Shown piece after piece: positions 36,559 to 45,057 of a stretch of DNA of 64,000 bases. The DNA is from Candidatus Puniceispirillum sp. Its GTDB lineage: Bacteria > Pseudomonadota > Alphaproteobacteria > Caedimonadales > UBA1908. Each line of letters starts with the position of its first letter. Position 1 is the first letter of the stretch. The notes beneath the pieces were generated by a model. The model was not told the DNA's origin. It saw only the letters and a program-made list of their open reading frames with translations, and did no database searches. The stretch spans positions 1-64,000 of the forward strand of contig PNJU01000011.1 in NCBI GenBank assembly GCA_013822015.1. Reading direction: 5' to 3'. Made by a program: the position numbers and the translations under genes.

Positions 36559-38038
36559 GGGAATTATTCCTTTCGCATTGCGTGGTGTTTTGTGTGTGCA
36601 AGAGAGGAGACGTGTTCTCGTTTGTTCCCAAACAAGTACACGCCTCTCTTTTTGAGCAAAGTGTGCATCCTATCGATGCGGGTTTGGTAAATGGAGTAAA
36701 TCCAAACCCCTTCCGAGTATTAGACCCGGAAGCTTGTAAAAGCACAGAATTCCTCTGTGCCTCATCCGCTGTGATAACCTTGATTTTGTAAATATTGATG
36801 AAGTCTGGATACCCTTCCCGCAGAGACCAGAGCATATGCCTACTTTTTGAGAATCGTCTTACTTGGTCTTCCGTGGGGCATACCAAGAAATCCTCATTTT
36901 CTACTTTGCGGTAAAAGGCATCTCTAAGATTTGCGCGGTATTCTTCGATCCCATGTTTGTTAATAAAATGTTCACACACGGCAGCCCATTGTGGGTCCTC
37001 GATTAAAGAGAGGGTCTCTTTAATTTCAAGATCTCGTGCACGCTGTTTATTAGCCAGTTGCGAGGCCTTTGTTTCACATTGAAGTGCTTTCGAGCGCGCA
37101 TCGTCATATCCCGTACGTGCCCCTATTGCGTAAGCACTCCCTTCCATGATGCGAATAAGGTTTTTTTCTGAAATGACCCAGTCAAGGCCCGCTCGGAACT
37201 TGGTGTTCTTTTCTTCCCCCATCAAAAAGTAAGAGCGGGTTACGTTGTTGCATACACTGCTCCAAGCTTCCATGTCCTGATTGAGTGGCCCGTAAAACGC
37301 TTCCTTAAGTGCCTGAGCTCTTGAAGGGTGAAGGGAAAGATGTCTTTTATCCAAAACAAATTCAGAAAAAATCACACACATTCTGCGCGCAAAATCCCAT
37401 GAGGAATCTGTCAGATTTTCCGAAAGAGAGGGAAAGGGTGTGTTTTTATTAATATTCTCAGGAGTTGTATTCTTAGTTAGAGAAGTATCCAATTTGGCCA
37501 CATCGATCTGGTCATATTGACCGCATGGGCGATTGATTTGGAAGTCGTGCGTATTGTTTGTCTTTTTTGAGTTAACATCATGTTTTTCATCAATTTCCAT
37601 AATGGCCTTGTGGGTTTCTGCCAAAATCCTTTGCCCATGCGTCTGGTCATATTGACCGCACGGATATGGTCGGTTCTGGGTTTTTTGAGAAGAGCGAGAT
37701 AATCCATGAAGCTCCGACAGAACCTCGTAATCGATGGTGTAAAAGATGACCTTTTGAAAACCCTTTTTTGTGTGAGTCAGAATGAGGCCTCGTTCTTTGA
37801 GGGTCTTAATAGTCCGTCTAACGGTTTTTTCTGCCCAGAATGGAAACTGAGCCATCCATTGTGCAATGGTATTGTGCGTCCAGTATCGACCATTGAAGTG
37901 TTTTTCAGGAGCCTGAAATTTGGGTGAAAGCCAATAGTGAATCTGCTGCAAAACGATCGCCTCGTTGAGTCCAATTTTTAACGCAAGAGAGGGTAGGACT
38001 TGCAAGGGAGATTCATTAATGAGCAGTGGGCTCGTCAT
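36545..38038 (-). CDS. Winged-helix protein of the ICE, replication-protein-like
   Basis: The 497-residue protein has an N-terminal winged-helix region (LNEAIVLQQIHYWL, KTVRRTIKTLKERGLI) like those in phage and plasmid replication initiators, a variable linker with two copies of PCGQYDQ, and a helical C-terminal half. ATG 38038 follows AGGA with 8 nt spacing; a GTG 24 bp earlier is possible. It is in the same orientation as the transfer genes and overlaps the SSB-pilin start by 14 bp, so it may be the first long gene of the operon. The role could be regulation or replication of the excised circle; no family is firmly recognised. Confidence 0.6.
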   Translation of the reverse strand: MTSPLLINESPLQVLPSLALKIGLNEAIVLQQIHYWLSPKFQAPEKHFNGRYWTHNTIAQWMAQFPFWAEKTVRRTIKTLKERGLILTHTKKGFQKVIFYTIDYEVLSELHGLSRSSQKTQNRPYPCGQYDQTHGQRILAETHKAIMEIDEKHDVNSKKTNNTHDFQINRPCGQYDQIDVAKLDTSLTKNTTPENINKNTPFPSLSENLTDSSWDFARRMCVIFSEFVLDKRHLSLHPSRAQALKEAFYGPLNQDMEAWSSVCNNVTRSYFLMGEEKNTKFRAGLDWVISEKNLIRIMEGSAYAIGARTGYDDARSKALQCETKASQLANKQRARDLEIKETLSLIEDPQWAAVCEHFINKHGIEEYRANLRDAFYRKVENEDFLVCPTEDQVRRFSKSRHMLWSLREGYPDFINIYKIKVITADEAQRNSVLLQASGSNTRKGFGFTPFTKPASIGCTLCSKREACTCLGTNENTSPLLHTQNTTQCERNNSHATQ

Positions 38039-38058
38039 GACTTTGTTCCTAATCCCTG

Positions 38059-38292
38059 TCACCTGACATAGATTGTGTTTTGGGCAGTATTTTCATCTTC
38101 AAACTGCTCAACATCAGAGAGACGATAAACAACCCGTCCACCTAACTTGATGAACTTTGGCCCGCGTCCCAAGTGCCTCCACCTGTTCAGGGTTGTTGGT
38201 TTGATATTCCACCGTTCAGCAAGTCCGCTCACATTAAACATGACGCCTGGGCTTTGCTTGGCCGGCTGGGCAGTAATTAACTTTTTTGGCAT
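38059..38292 (-). CDS. AlpA/Xis-like small helix-turn-helix protein
   Basis: Read from ATG 38292 (AAGGAG, 6 nt spacing), the protein has 77 residues. NVSGLAERWNIKPTTLNRWRHLGRGPKFIKLGGRVVYRLSDVE is the MerR-like winged helix of excisionases and AlpA activators. It probably bends DNA at att sites for excision or activates the integrase, though it lies 22 kb from int in the integrated form. A longer upstream reading lacks a ribosome site. Confidence 0.75.
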   Translation of the reverse strand: MPKKLITAQPAKQSPGVMFNVSGLAERWNIKPTTLNRWRHLGRGPKFIKLGGRVVYRLSDVEQFEDENTAQNTIYVR

Positions 38293-38489
38293 CGATGGCT
38301 CCTTGAACTCAGCAATATGATTAATTTTGCACGACACATTTTTAAATGTCAATTCTATTTTAGAAATATGGCGCCACACTAATATGTTGTTTTTTAATAG
38401 TTTTTTGAGAGCATCCTCTGTGAAAGTAAATTTTTAACAATTTTGTGCAATCTATATAAAAATGTGCACTCTAATTTATAGAAAGTGTT

Positions 38490-38519
38490 TTGCCATCTTT
38501 GATAAAATAAGTATATATT
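38490..38519 (+). promoter_or_regulatory. Putative promoter of tandem XRE genes
   Basis: TTGCCA (38490-38495), an 18-bp spacer and TATATT (38514-38519) lie 43 bp before the first XRE gene. The 270-bp divergent gap (38293-38562) is very AT-rich and must also hold the promoter of the xis-led transfer operon; two TGTGCA hexamers at about 38445 and 38464 are candidate operator halves. Confidence 0.4.
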
Positions 38520-38562
38520 AAATTAGAAATTTTTTGACCATGACATTATATATGAAGAAAAG

Positions 38563-39498
38563 ATGAGTATTCTGACTGATAAAATTAATGATTTTCTTAG
38601 ATCTAACAACCTAACGGTTGCTGAGGCAGAGAGAAAAGCTGGAGTCAAACCAAACTCTATTCATAATATTTTAAAAGGGCGCATCAAAACACCACATCGA
38701 AAGAACCTCCTTTTGTTGGCGGAAATGCTCTCGTGCAATCCACAGGATCTGATATCTATAAGTAAAAGTTCAAGGAAGAGAATATTATCCAGGCAGGAAA
38801 AAGAAAATCTTTGCACAAGTGTCGCGTATCTTCTCAGTAAACTGAACATTTCTGCTCCTCGCCTTGCTTTTCTTTGTGGCTTTTCTCCTAGTTCACTTTC
38901 AAAGATCCTATCTCCGAAAATTGTAGAGACAAATCCAAGTCGGAAAGTTTTGTCAGGGCTTGCAGCACTTGTATCATGTGCTGAAGAGGATCTACTCATG
39001 GCGCGCACTGATAAATTTAAGCTCCCCAGGATAGAGGATGATGAGGCAGACGACATATCCCCCTTACGTATGGCCATTTCAACTTATTTGGAACAAAACA
39101 AAATATCCATACCAACACTAGAACGCAAAGCTCGCATCGAAACAAACGCGCTGCGAGCTATTCTTCAAGGGACGTCAAAAAGGCCCATGGCTGATACCGT
39201 TGCAGCAATTGCTAATACGCTCGGTGTTACTGTTGAAAATTTGTTGGAAGGAAAATTAGAGCAGAAACAAAATACAACTAAAGCCTCATCGATCATATTG
39301 CTAACCCATCCTGAATTGTTTCGGGAGACACTTGCTGTGATTTTAGAAATAGCAAAAGAAAAGAAGGTCACTTTTACGCTTCATCAGATCTGTGGGATGC
39401 TTACTGAGGCTTATTTATACGCAGTCAAAACAGATCCCATAGCAGTGCAAAAACCATTCTTAGAATGGGTAGTTGAAAAGGTCAGGACTAAGACATGA
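38563..39498 (+). CDS. Regulator with three XRE-type helix-turn-helix domains
   Basis: The 311-residue protein has three consecutive XRE-like HTH domains, near residues 5-65, 82-145 and 165-225; the first and third are clear (VAEAERKAGVKPNSIHNILKG, IPTLERKARIETNALRAILQG) and the middle is divergent. A 60-residue C-terminal helical domain (LFRETLAVILEIAKEKKVTF...FLEWVVEKVR) is shared with the next gene and with the chromosomal regulator at 59582. It starts the module opposite the transfer operon and may repress it, as XRE proteins do in many ICEs. Its stop overlaps the next ATG. Confidence 0.8.
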   Translation: MSILTDKINDFLRSNNLTVAEAERKAGVKPNSIHNILKGRIKTPHRKNLLLLAEMLSCNPQDLISISKSSRKRILSRQEKENLCTSVAYLLSKLNISAPRLAFLCGFSPSSLSKILSPKIVETNPSRKVLSGLAALVSCAEEDLLMARTDKFKLPRIEDDEADDISPLRMAISTYLEQNKISIPTLERKARIETNALRAILQGTSKRPMADTVAAIANTLGVTVENLLEGKLEQKQNTTKASSIILLTHPELFRETLAVILEIAKEKKVTFTLHQICGMLTEAYLYAVKTDPIAVQKPFLEWVVEKVRTKT

Positions 39499-39974
39499 AG
39501 CAGCAACCGCCATCGCTTGATTTTTTACGATCCAAGATTCAGGCTTACCTCGCAGGCCACGCAATAAACCTCAAAGCTTTTGAGCGCATGACTGGTTTGA
39601 AGTATAGATCTCTCAGCAATATTATGTATGGGCAAGCCAATCGAGTCAGTATTTTTACGTACGCAAAAATTGCCAAGGTCATGGGTTGCACAGTGGAGGA
39701 GCTTATGGGCAAGCAAGATAGGGTGCCCCCAAAGGATCCCTTAAAAGTCAGTGTAAAAGACTCTCCTCCCATCAGGGATGGAAAGTTGCTTCTGGGACAT
39801 CTTGACCTCATTCTAAGGATATGCAAAGACCACGGAGTGCTTTTGAGCCCTAGTCAAGTTTGCCGCATGCTTGAGCAAAGCTATCTTTTTACCGTCAAAA
39901 ATGAGGACAAGAGTCCAGATCGTACATTCATTCTTTGGCTTCTCGAGCGAGTAAAGGTTTATGGTGATATTTAA
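39495..39974 (+). CDS. XRE-type regulator with shared C-terminal domain
   Basis: The 159-residue protein has one XRE HTH (residues about 12-70: NLKAFERMTGLKYRSLSNIMYG) and the same C-terminal domain as its neighbour (LLGHLDLILRICKDHGVLLS...FILWLLERVK). ATGA overlap with the preceding gene implies coupled translation, so the two could form heteromers through the shared domain. It converges with the HATPase-like gene, overlapping by 4 bp. Confidence 0.8.
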   Translation: MKQQPPSLDFLRSKIQAYLAGHAINLKAFERMTGLKYRSLSNIMYGQANRVSIFTYAKIAKVMGCTVEELMGKQDRVPPKDPLKVSVKDSPPIRDGKLLLGHLDLILRICKDHGVLLSPSQVCRMLEQSYLFTVKNEDKSPDRTFILWLLERVKVYGDI

Positions 39975-40639
39975 GCAAGCGTAATCTCAACATGATTCCA
40001 ATTCGGCTCTGAATTTCCAAAATATATAGACCAACCAAGAGTGTCGGCAAATTTGCGCAGGTATTCTCTTGAAGGCAGGGCGCCATAGCGTTTTTTTTGA
40101 TGGCTTCTTAGTCCGATCAAAGAATCACTTACGTCTAGACCATTATCTAAAATGCGGACCACACATTGATTCGTAATTTGACACGTTATTGGCTCGATAA
40201 TGATCGTGCCCCCAGGACTTACACGCTCTTTAATAAGTTCGATCAAAACACAGAAAAACACTTGAAAAACAAGAGGGTCTATGTATGGTGCAAGTTTGTT
40301 CTCTGGGGAGAGAATAACGAGATTTACACCGTTTTCCAGAAAGAAATTGTGGTAAGATTTCGTTATTTTTTTGATTACATGAAATAAATTGACTTGTGTC
40401 ACTGCATCAGACAGAGGTATGCCACAGGAGAGTCTTTTAAGAATCAGAAAGACTTCCTCAAAACACACATCATTGCCCTGTGATGATAATTTTTCCGTGC
40501 CCCGTGTCTCAGATAACTTTATCAAGATACAGCAAAGGTGTGCCATTTTCTGGTAACGTTCGATGAGAGTTGTAAGAAATATCGGATCAAGCATATGCGA
40601 TTGTATATGCTGAGACGCTGTATGTGTAATAAAAGCCAT
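39971..40639 (-). CDS. Degenerate HATPase (histidine-kinase-like) protein
   Basis: The 222-residue cytosolic protein has no membrane segment. Its second half resembles a kinase ATPase domain: VFFCVLIELIKERVSPGG stands at the N box and VVRILDNGLDVSDS at the G1 box. The N-box Asn is replaced (ELIKE for NAxK), and no phosphorylatable H-box with HExRTPL pattern is visible in the first half. It may be a scaffold or ATP-binding switch rather than a kinase. It lies 2 bp after the LuxI-like gene, in one operon. The chromosomal sensor at 60035 shows the same kind of decay. Confidence 0.6.
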   Translation of the reverse strand: MAFITHTASQHIQSHMLDPIFLTTLIERYQKMAHLCCILIKLSETRGTEKLSSQGNDVCFEEVFLILKRLSCGIPLSDAVTQVNLFHVIKKITKSYHNFFLENGVNLVILSPENKLAPYIDPLVFQVFFCVLIELIKERVSPGGTIIIEPITCQITNQCVVRILDNGLDVSDSLIGLRSHQKKRYGALPSREYLRKFADTLGWSIYFGNSEPNWNHVEITLA

Positions 40640-40641
40640 TT

Positions 40642-41166
40642 CTAATGCCTGTGGGGATTTTGGAACAGCGCGATGCAGAGATTATCTTCGAGTGCGAGCT
40701 TGGGCTTGAAGCGCATTTCACCGAAAAGTTGAAGTTTTTCGATCTCTTCAGGGGGGGCAAGAAAAAGAAGTGTCCCAATTTGAAAGCGTACGCAGGCTGT
40801 GATAACGGCCTCACGAAATCCCTCGTAGCATTTGAAATGAAGTCTGTGAACTGCCTCTTGCCCATCCTGAATTGTGTGTGAATCCTTAAGATGGAAAACC
40901 ATCAGGCTACATTCCCATATACCTTGCGCCTCAAACCCTCTCACATAGCTACCAAGGGTGTCACTTGTGAGATTCTTCGTGGTCATGGGGTTAAGGCGAG
41001 CGCCCATTCTAAGGCCCGTATGCGGGTCTTGGTAAGTAATGTAAATTGAATGATCGTGATCATAAACTGAGTTGTTTGTAGGAAGTGGGTGGGCCTTTTC
41101 TGCAAAAATGTGATTAATGTCGCATTCGAAAATAGCGCGATTTTTTTGGTCGATAATTTTAAACAT
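40642..41166 (-). CDS. LuxI-like acyltransferase (autoinducer-synthase family)
   Basis: The 174-residue protein fits the autoinducer-synthase branch of the GNAT fold: FAEKAH near residue 22, then D..HSIYITYQDPHTGLRMGARLNPMT, then IWECSLMVFHLKD matching the WE.S.F.V block. It aligns end to end with the chromosomal protein at 58690 (MF.I...NR, FA.+A, .YI.Y.D, E.S..VF). Canonical W34 and the Arg after the second block are not clearly kept, so it may use other acyl donors or be non-catalytic. ATG 41166 has AGGGA 8 nt upstream; an earlier start lacks one. Confidence 0.62.
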   Translation of the reverse strand: MFKIIDQKNRAIFECDINHIFAEKAHPLPTNNSVYDHDHSIYITYQDPHTGLRMGARLNPMTTKNLTSDTLGSYVRGFEAQGIWECSLMVFHLKDSHTIQDGQEAVHRLHFKCYEGFREAVITACVRFQIGTLLFLAPPEEIEKLQLFGEMRFKPKLALEDNLCIALFQNPHRH

Positions 41167-41306
41167 TGTGTTTTCCCTGTTTTTTAATGTCGCTTTTTTG
41201 ACCACTTTTGTCTTAAAAAACAAGAAAAAAGATATTTGGGGGGGGTAGCTTCTAATTTAAGCTTTATTATATCTATATGATTTGAAATTCTTTTTTGCTT
41301 TAGAGT

Positions 41307-41714
41307 CTACAATCTCATTGCATCTAAAGTGTCGCTCAGACCGTCTAGGGTATCACTCGCTGAAATAACGTTATGTATGCCTGCTTCTTTTAAACGTGCT
41401 GAAATTTCATCTGTCTCAGATTGACTGACGCGACTGGAAAGCAAACAGGTTACCGTAGCATGTTTGCACAAAGGCTTTAATATATCTTCTATCATTGTAA
41501 TGGATTGATCATTTGTGCGGTAAATTAATGGACTCATTGCATATAAGAAAGTTGAGGCCCCCTTATTGATACACTTGAGGACATCTTCTGAATTCGACAC
41601 GATACCCAGATTTTGTACAGTTCTATTTTTTTCGCTGAGAATTAAATCTAAGAGAAATAGCTGCATGGCTGTTTCAGGGGAATTAATAGAAAAAATTACA
41701 TATTTAGCGGGCAT
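41307..41714 (-). CDS. Small alpha/beta protein, possibly a pseudo-receiver
   Basis: The 135-residue protein is not firmly recognised. Alternating strands and helices (YVIFSINSPETAMQLFLLDLIL at the start, TVTCLLSSRVS and KEAGIHNVISASDTLDGL later) suggest a receiver-like fold, but no acidic pocket or phospho-Asp motif is visible. AAGG lies 8 nt before the ATG. It is on the same strand as the LuxI-like and HATPase genes and may belong to their module. Confidence 0.5.
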   Translation of the reverse strand: MPAKYVIFSINSPETAMQLFLLDLILSEKNRTVQNLGIVSNSEDVLKCINKGASTFLYAMSPLIYRTNDQSITMIEDILKPLCKHATVTCLLSSRVSQSETDEISARLKEAGIHNVISASDTLDGLSDTLDAMRL

Positions 41715-41758
41715 TTATTTGCCTTTTTGATCTAAATAGAGAATAATTATTTTGTGCT

Positions 41759-42649
41759 TCACAATGCTGAAAAAGCGTCTTTATAAAAAGAAATAAGTTT
41801 TTTATTTTTTTCATAGCCTGCAATGTTTTCTTCACAAATGATGAAATAGGTGTTAGTTGGCCCTGCTAGCTCAGGTAAAACAGGCACAAGATCATATTTT
41901 TTTAGATCTGGATGTTGTGGCGGTACGGATATAATACCTACGTCTTTTGAGCAAATGTAACACCTTTTAAGATGAGCATCTATGTCCATATATGCCTTCC
42001 TCGGGTTATTTTTTGGCCTACCAATATGTAGGTGCCAATTTAAATCATCGGGCCTATTGCCGTAAATTGAATATGCAACAAGCTGGTGTTTATCTAGATC
42101 TTCTGGAGACTCCGGTTTTCCATGTTTTTCTAAATAACCCTTGGACGCGTATAGGCGCAAAGTAAGCGATATAAGAGGTTCTTGGACATATCCAGTAAGG
42201 TTTTCTATATAAGGGCTTATGAGGATGTCAGTGTTTAATTTTTCAGCAAGTGATAGACCATCGGAAGAGAGAAGAGTCATGCGCGTATGTGGGTTAGCGA
42301 TGATGAATTTGTCGATAAATGTTTCAATATATCTTGTTAAGATGCTTGAGGGAGCCAGTGTTTTGATGTGATCCATGTTATGCCCTCTACGGTTATTTTG
42401 CCACTCGGTTTCAGACCGAAGCATATTATAAACCTTTTCCGCTGTCAATAAAAGATGTTCCCCTTCTATTGTTAAGGACAAACCGGATTCAAGCCTATTA
42501 AACAATTTGATACCAAGTTCTTTTTCTAGAGAACGAATTGAGGCGCTGACGGCAGGGGAGGTTTTATTTTGCAGTTCAGCTGCCCTGTTGATTGAGCCCG
42601 CACAAGCGGTTAAATAGAAAATTCGTAATTTATCCCAACTAAAACGCAT
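41759..42649 (-). CDS. LysR-type transcriptional regulator
   Basis: The 296-residue protein begins with a LysR HTH (LRIFYLTACAGSINRAAELQ...VSASIRSLEKELGIKLFNR) followed by a type-2 periplasmic-binding-like effector domain (about 95-290). The region before it holds an AT-rich palindrome (42708-42732). It could respond to a small ligand and control the regulatory module or the nearby cargo. It is AT-rich compared with the transfer operon. Confidence 0.88.
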   Translation of the reverse strand: MRFSWDKLRIFYLTACAGSINRAAELQNKTSPAVSASIRSLEKELGIKLFNRLESGLSLTIEGEHLLLTAEKVYNMLRSETEWQNNRRGHNMDHIKTLAPSSILTRYIETFIDKFIIANPHTRMTLLSSDGLSLAEKLNTDILISPYIENLTGYVQEPLISLTLRLYASKGYLEKHGKPESPEDLDKHQLVAYSIYGNRPDDLNWHLHIGRPKNNPRKAYMDIDAHLKRCYICSKDVGIISVPPQHPDLKKYDLVPVLPELAGPTNTYFIICEENIAGYEKNKKLISFYKDAFSAL

Positions 42650-42707
42650 CTCACGATCTTGTTACTTGTGCTATTTATATATATTGTCTCATAAATTCAT
42701 TCTTATT

Positions 42708-42732
42708 TTGTTGACTTTTTGTTAACAAAAAG
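42708..42732. promoter_or_regulatory. Palindromic operator-like site between lysR and pld
   Basis: CTTTTTGTTAACAAAAAG (42715-42732) is a perfect 18-bp palindrome, and TTGTTGAC-TTTTT-GTTAACAA (42708-42728) overlaps it as an imperfect repeat. It is about 60-80 bp before the LysR start and 70 bp past the pld stop. It may be the LysR operator. The inner motif resembles the palindrome at 233-265. Confidence 0.45.
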
Positions 42733-42800
42733 CAAATTGTCTGTAGGGTTATTTTGCAAAGAAACTATAAGTATGATCCCCTATTGCTGCCCTGGCTAAA

Positions 42801-43379
42801 TTATTTTGAGCCTTGTGTTGCTCTCATGCGCTCCTCCCAGTTTTTTTTGTACTGTTTAGCAAGCTCAGGGCTCTCAATGAAGAGGATGTTCTCGGCATTA
42901 CGAAACTGAGCGGCGTTGGTCCAGTTGTAAGATCCTGTCACAACGGTTTTGCCATCGATGATCATGACCTTGTTGTGGGAAATGGCAACGGTCTTATCAA
43001 AGGTGATGGACACACCTTGGGTTGCAAGGAGGGAAAGTTGTGTTCTTTCCCTCTCGCGTTGTCCATCATCGGCAATGACGTGAACCTTGATGCCACGCCT
43101 TTGTGCATTGATGAGAGCCTCGGCTATAGGCCTAGCGGTGAACGAGTAGGACATGACCAAGATCTCGCTTTTAGCGGCATCAATGGCACGCACAATTTTA
43201 TTTTGGCATTGACCCCCTGGCGTAAAGCAGGCCTCCATGCGCACGCCACTTTTCTCGTCAACGATGATAGGAAAAGCAAGCTGGCGGATCGCTTCATAGA
43301 CGAGCAGTGTAATGACCGCCGCAAGAATGGAGGAAATCGTCCATTTTGGGGACAAAAGAGAAACGCGGCGCCTGCTCAT
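42801..43379 (-). CDS. Phospholipase D-family nuclease with membrane anchor
   Basis: The 192-residue protein has an N-terminal membrane or signal segment (about 15-35) and one HKD motif: HNKVMIIDGKTVVTGSYNWTNAA near residue 135, like the Nuc endonuclease, which dimerises to form its active site. It probably acts outside the cytoplasm on nucleic acid or lipid. ATGA overlap with fic indicates one operon. Its first 17 residues (MSRRRVSLLSPKWTISS) and about 55 bp of DNA recur at the start of the 97-residue frame at 45055. Confidence 0.85.
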   Translation of the reverse strand: MSRRRVSLLSPKWTISSILAAVITLLVYEAIRQLAFPIIVDEKSGVRMEACFTPGGQCQNKIVRAIDAAKSEILVMSYSFTARPIAEALINAQRRGIKVHVIADDGQRERERTQLSLLATQGVSITFDKTVAISHNKVMIIDGKTVVTGSYNWTNAAQFRNAENILFIESPELAKQYKKNWEERMRATQGSK

Positions 43380-44467
43380 GGGTTTGTCTTCCTTGCGAGT
43401 CTATATCTTGTGGCTTTGCCTTCCCCAAGGCGTTCTAAACGTTTCATATGGACAAGTTTTTTGATGATTTCCTCAACAGTGCGCTGCGGAAAACCGAGTG
43501 CTTGGGTTGCATCTTTGCGCGCAAACTCTGTGCCTCTCTCATTCGCCCATTCCCATAGTGCAAGCTGCTTTTGGGACAACAAGTACTCTATGGTATCTTG
43601 TTGCATAAGCCTCATGAAGCGAGCGCTTTGTTCTTTCATAGCGCGTAGGAAGAAAAGGAGCCAAGCTGAGATGTCTTCGTTTTCTGTTTTCCAAGTTTGT
43701 TGAGTTTTATTAAGAGCAAGGTAGTAGTCGATCTTTCTTTCTTCAATGATTTGCTCATGGGAGGTTACTTTTGTAAAAAGATACCCCTGTTGCAGCAACA
43801 TCAGATTGGTTATAAGGCGGCTTGTTCTGCCATTTCCATCTTGAAAAGGATGTATGGCAAGATATTCAAAAATGAAATTCCCAATGAGTATGAGAGGATG
43901 TTTTGCGTGTTGTGCACTTGCCCAGTGGTACCAATCAACGAGCTCTTGCATCTCTTTTGTAACAAGATACGGCGGCGTTGGTTCAAATATAACGCCTACA
44001 ACATTGCCGGAAGGATCTTTGGCTTCTACGCGATTTGAGCCACACTTGTATTTTCCGCGATGCCCAGCATCCTTCTCGCTCACGCGTAACATCTCTTGAT
44101 GAAGGTGCAAAATGGAGGATTGAGAAAGGGGTATGCCTTCATAACTTTTGAAAATGAATTCGAGGCACTCGAGATAACCTACAATTTCCTGTTCGTCTCG
44201 TGTCTTAAACTTTTTTACCCGCAGGCCCTTGTATAAGTCTTCAACCTCATCGTCCGTTAATCTGTTTCCCTCAATACGGTTCGAGGCCCCAGTGGATGTG
44301 ACAATGACTGATTTTGTGATGCGCTCCAGTGTTTGCGGCAACAAATGTGTTGTCACGATCCAACTGTTTTTAACGGCATCAATTTCCGCGATAAGGCTGT
44401 AGAACTCTTCTATGATATTTGATGAGAGACTGAGCCTTGTTTGCAGGCGAAATGTATCCCATGCCAT
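43376..44467 (-). CDS. Fic-domain AMPylase-like protein
   Basis: The 363-residue protein has a full Fic motif HPFQDGNGRTSRL near residue 200, so the catalytic His and the phosphate-binding residues are kept. An N-terminal inhibitory helix motif SNRIEGN (class II, S/TxxxEG) near residue 60 suggests self-restraint. A C-terminal winged helix follows (about 300-360: ARKDATQALGFPQRTVEEIIKKL). Fic proteins transfer AMP to target proteins; this chromosome-type form may modify a cellular or host protein. ATG 44467 is used; a TTG 18 bp earlier is weaker. An operator array lies upstream. Confidence 0.9.
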   Translation of the reverse strand: MAWDTFRLQTRLSLSSNIIEEFYSLIAEIDAVKNSWIVTTHLLPQTLERITKSVIVTSTGASNRIEGNRLTDDEVEDLYKGLRVKKFKTRDEQEIVGYLECLEFIFKSYEGIPLSQSSILHLHQEMLRVSEKDAGHRGKYKCGSNRVEAKDPSGNVVGVIFEPTPPYLVTKEMQELVDWYHWASAQHAKHPLILIGNFIFEYLAIHPFQDGNGRTSRLITNLMLLQQGYLFTKVTSHEQIIEERKIDYYLALNKTQQTWKTENEDISAWLLFFLRAMKEQSARFMRLMQQDTIEYLLSQKQLALWEWANERGTEFARKDATQALGFPQRTVEEIIKKLVHMKRLERLGEGKATRYRLARKTNP

Positions 44468-44490
44468 GTTCTTTTTACCTTGCAAGCTCT

Positions 44491-44570
44491 ATGTGAGATC
44501 ATGTGAGATCATGTGACAAAAGTCAAGTCACATATCTGATATGTGAGATCATGTGATATTATGTGAGAAA
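44491..44570 (-). promoter_or_regulatory. Decamer repeat operator array and promoter of fic-pld
   Basis: ATGTGAGATC-like decamers occur at 44491, 44501, 44511, 44541, 44551 and 44561, one per helical turn, with an inverted TCACAT in the gap. On the minus strand TTGACT (44526-44521) and CATGAT (44503-44498) with 17-bp spacing form a promoter inside the array. A protein binding the repeats would block it. Similar decamers recur at 45458-45515 beside the fic fragment. Confidence 0.6.
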
Positions 44571-44599
44571 TGCTTTCAGTTCTTTTGTAAGCCCTGGTC

Positions 44600-44720
44600 C
44601 AGCTCATTCAAATGACGCGTCGGCATCTTTTTTTGAACAGGGCGTTGATTGCCCAAAACTGCTGCGAAACATGCGATGGAGGAGTGGCTCATGATTGATC
44701 TCCCTTTCTGGTTTTCTCAA
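44600..44720 (-). pseudogene. Internally deleted copy of the 164-residue secreted-protein gene
   Basis: Bases 44600-44665 match the 3' end of the gene at 50150-50644, and 44668-44720 match its 5' end and upstream DNA. The middle of the gene is missing. It sits next to the intact fic operator, mirroring the order operator-(czcAB)-full gene in the second copy. Confidence 0.7.
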
Positions 44721-44761
44721 TTTTTGTTGGATATGAGCCCCTCTTTTTCAAAGATAATCTC

Positions 44762-45055
44762 TTAGATATTCTTATGACTTCTCTCAAGGTGGATGAGGTG
44801 TTCCAGTTCTTCTTCAAGTTCTTCTTTCATCTTTGTCAGCGCGTGGGGAGGCATCTCGCCCAAATCATTATCGTCATGTGTGGTGGCCTTCATGAGTTCT
44901 TCCTCCTTTGACAAATGAGTCATGGCTTTTCTTATGGCGTCGGCAATTTTCCAAAGAGCAATAGCACACTTTTTTGCTGCTCTGCCAAAGTAGAGCACAA
45001 AAACGGAGGAAATCGTCCGTTTTGGGGGCAAAAGAGAAACACGACGCCTTGTCAT
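44762..45055 (-). CDS. 97-residue protein with PLD-derived N-terminus
   Basis: The frame begins MTRRRVSLLPPKRTISS, nearly the first 17 residues of the PLD-family protein at 43379, then continues into unrelated helical, acidic sequence (EELEEELEHLIHLE). It looks like a chimeric remnant from the duplicated cargo region, although it is open. A partner frame with a stop lies just upstream. Confidence 0.4.
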   Translation of the reverse strand: MTRRRVSLLPPKRTISSVFVLYFGRAAKKCAIALWKIADAIRKAMTHLSKEEELMKATTHDDNDLGEMPPHALTKMKEELEEELEHLIHLERSHKNI

Positions 45056-45057
45056 GA

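Noticed and set aside
42813-43703. 296-aa plus-strand frame
   Set aside because: Antisense to pld and fic, both of which have clear catalytic motifs on the minus strand.
44491-44570. Short CRISPR-like array
   Set aside because: The 10-bp units have no spacers and no cas genes are near; they fit operator repeats.
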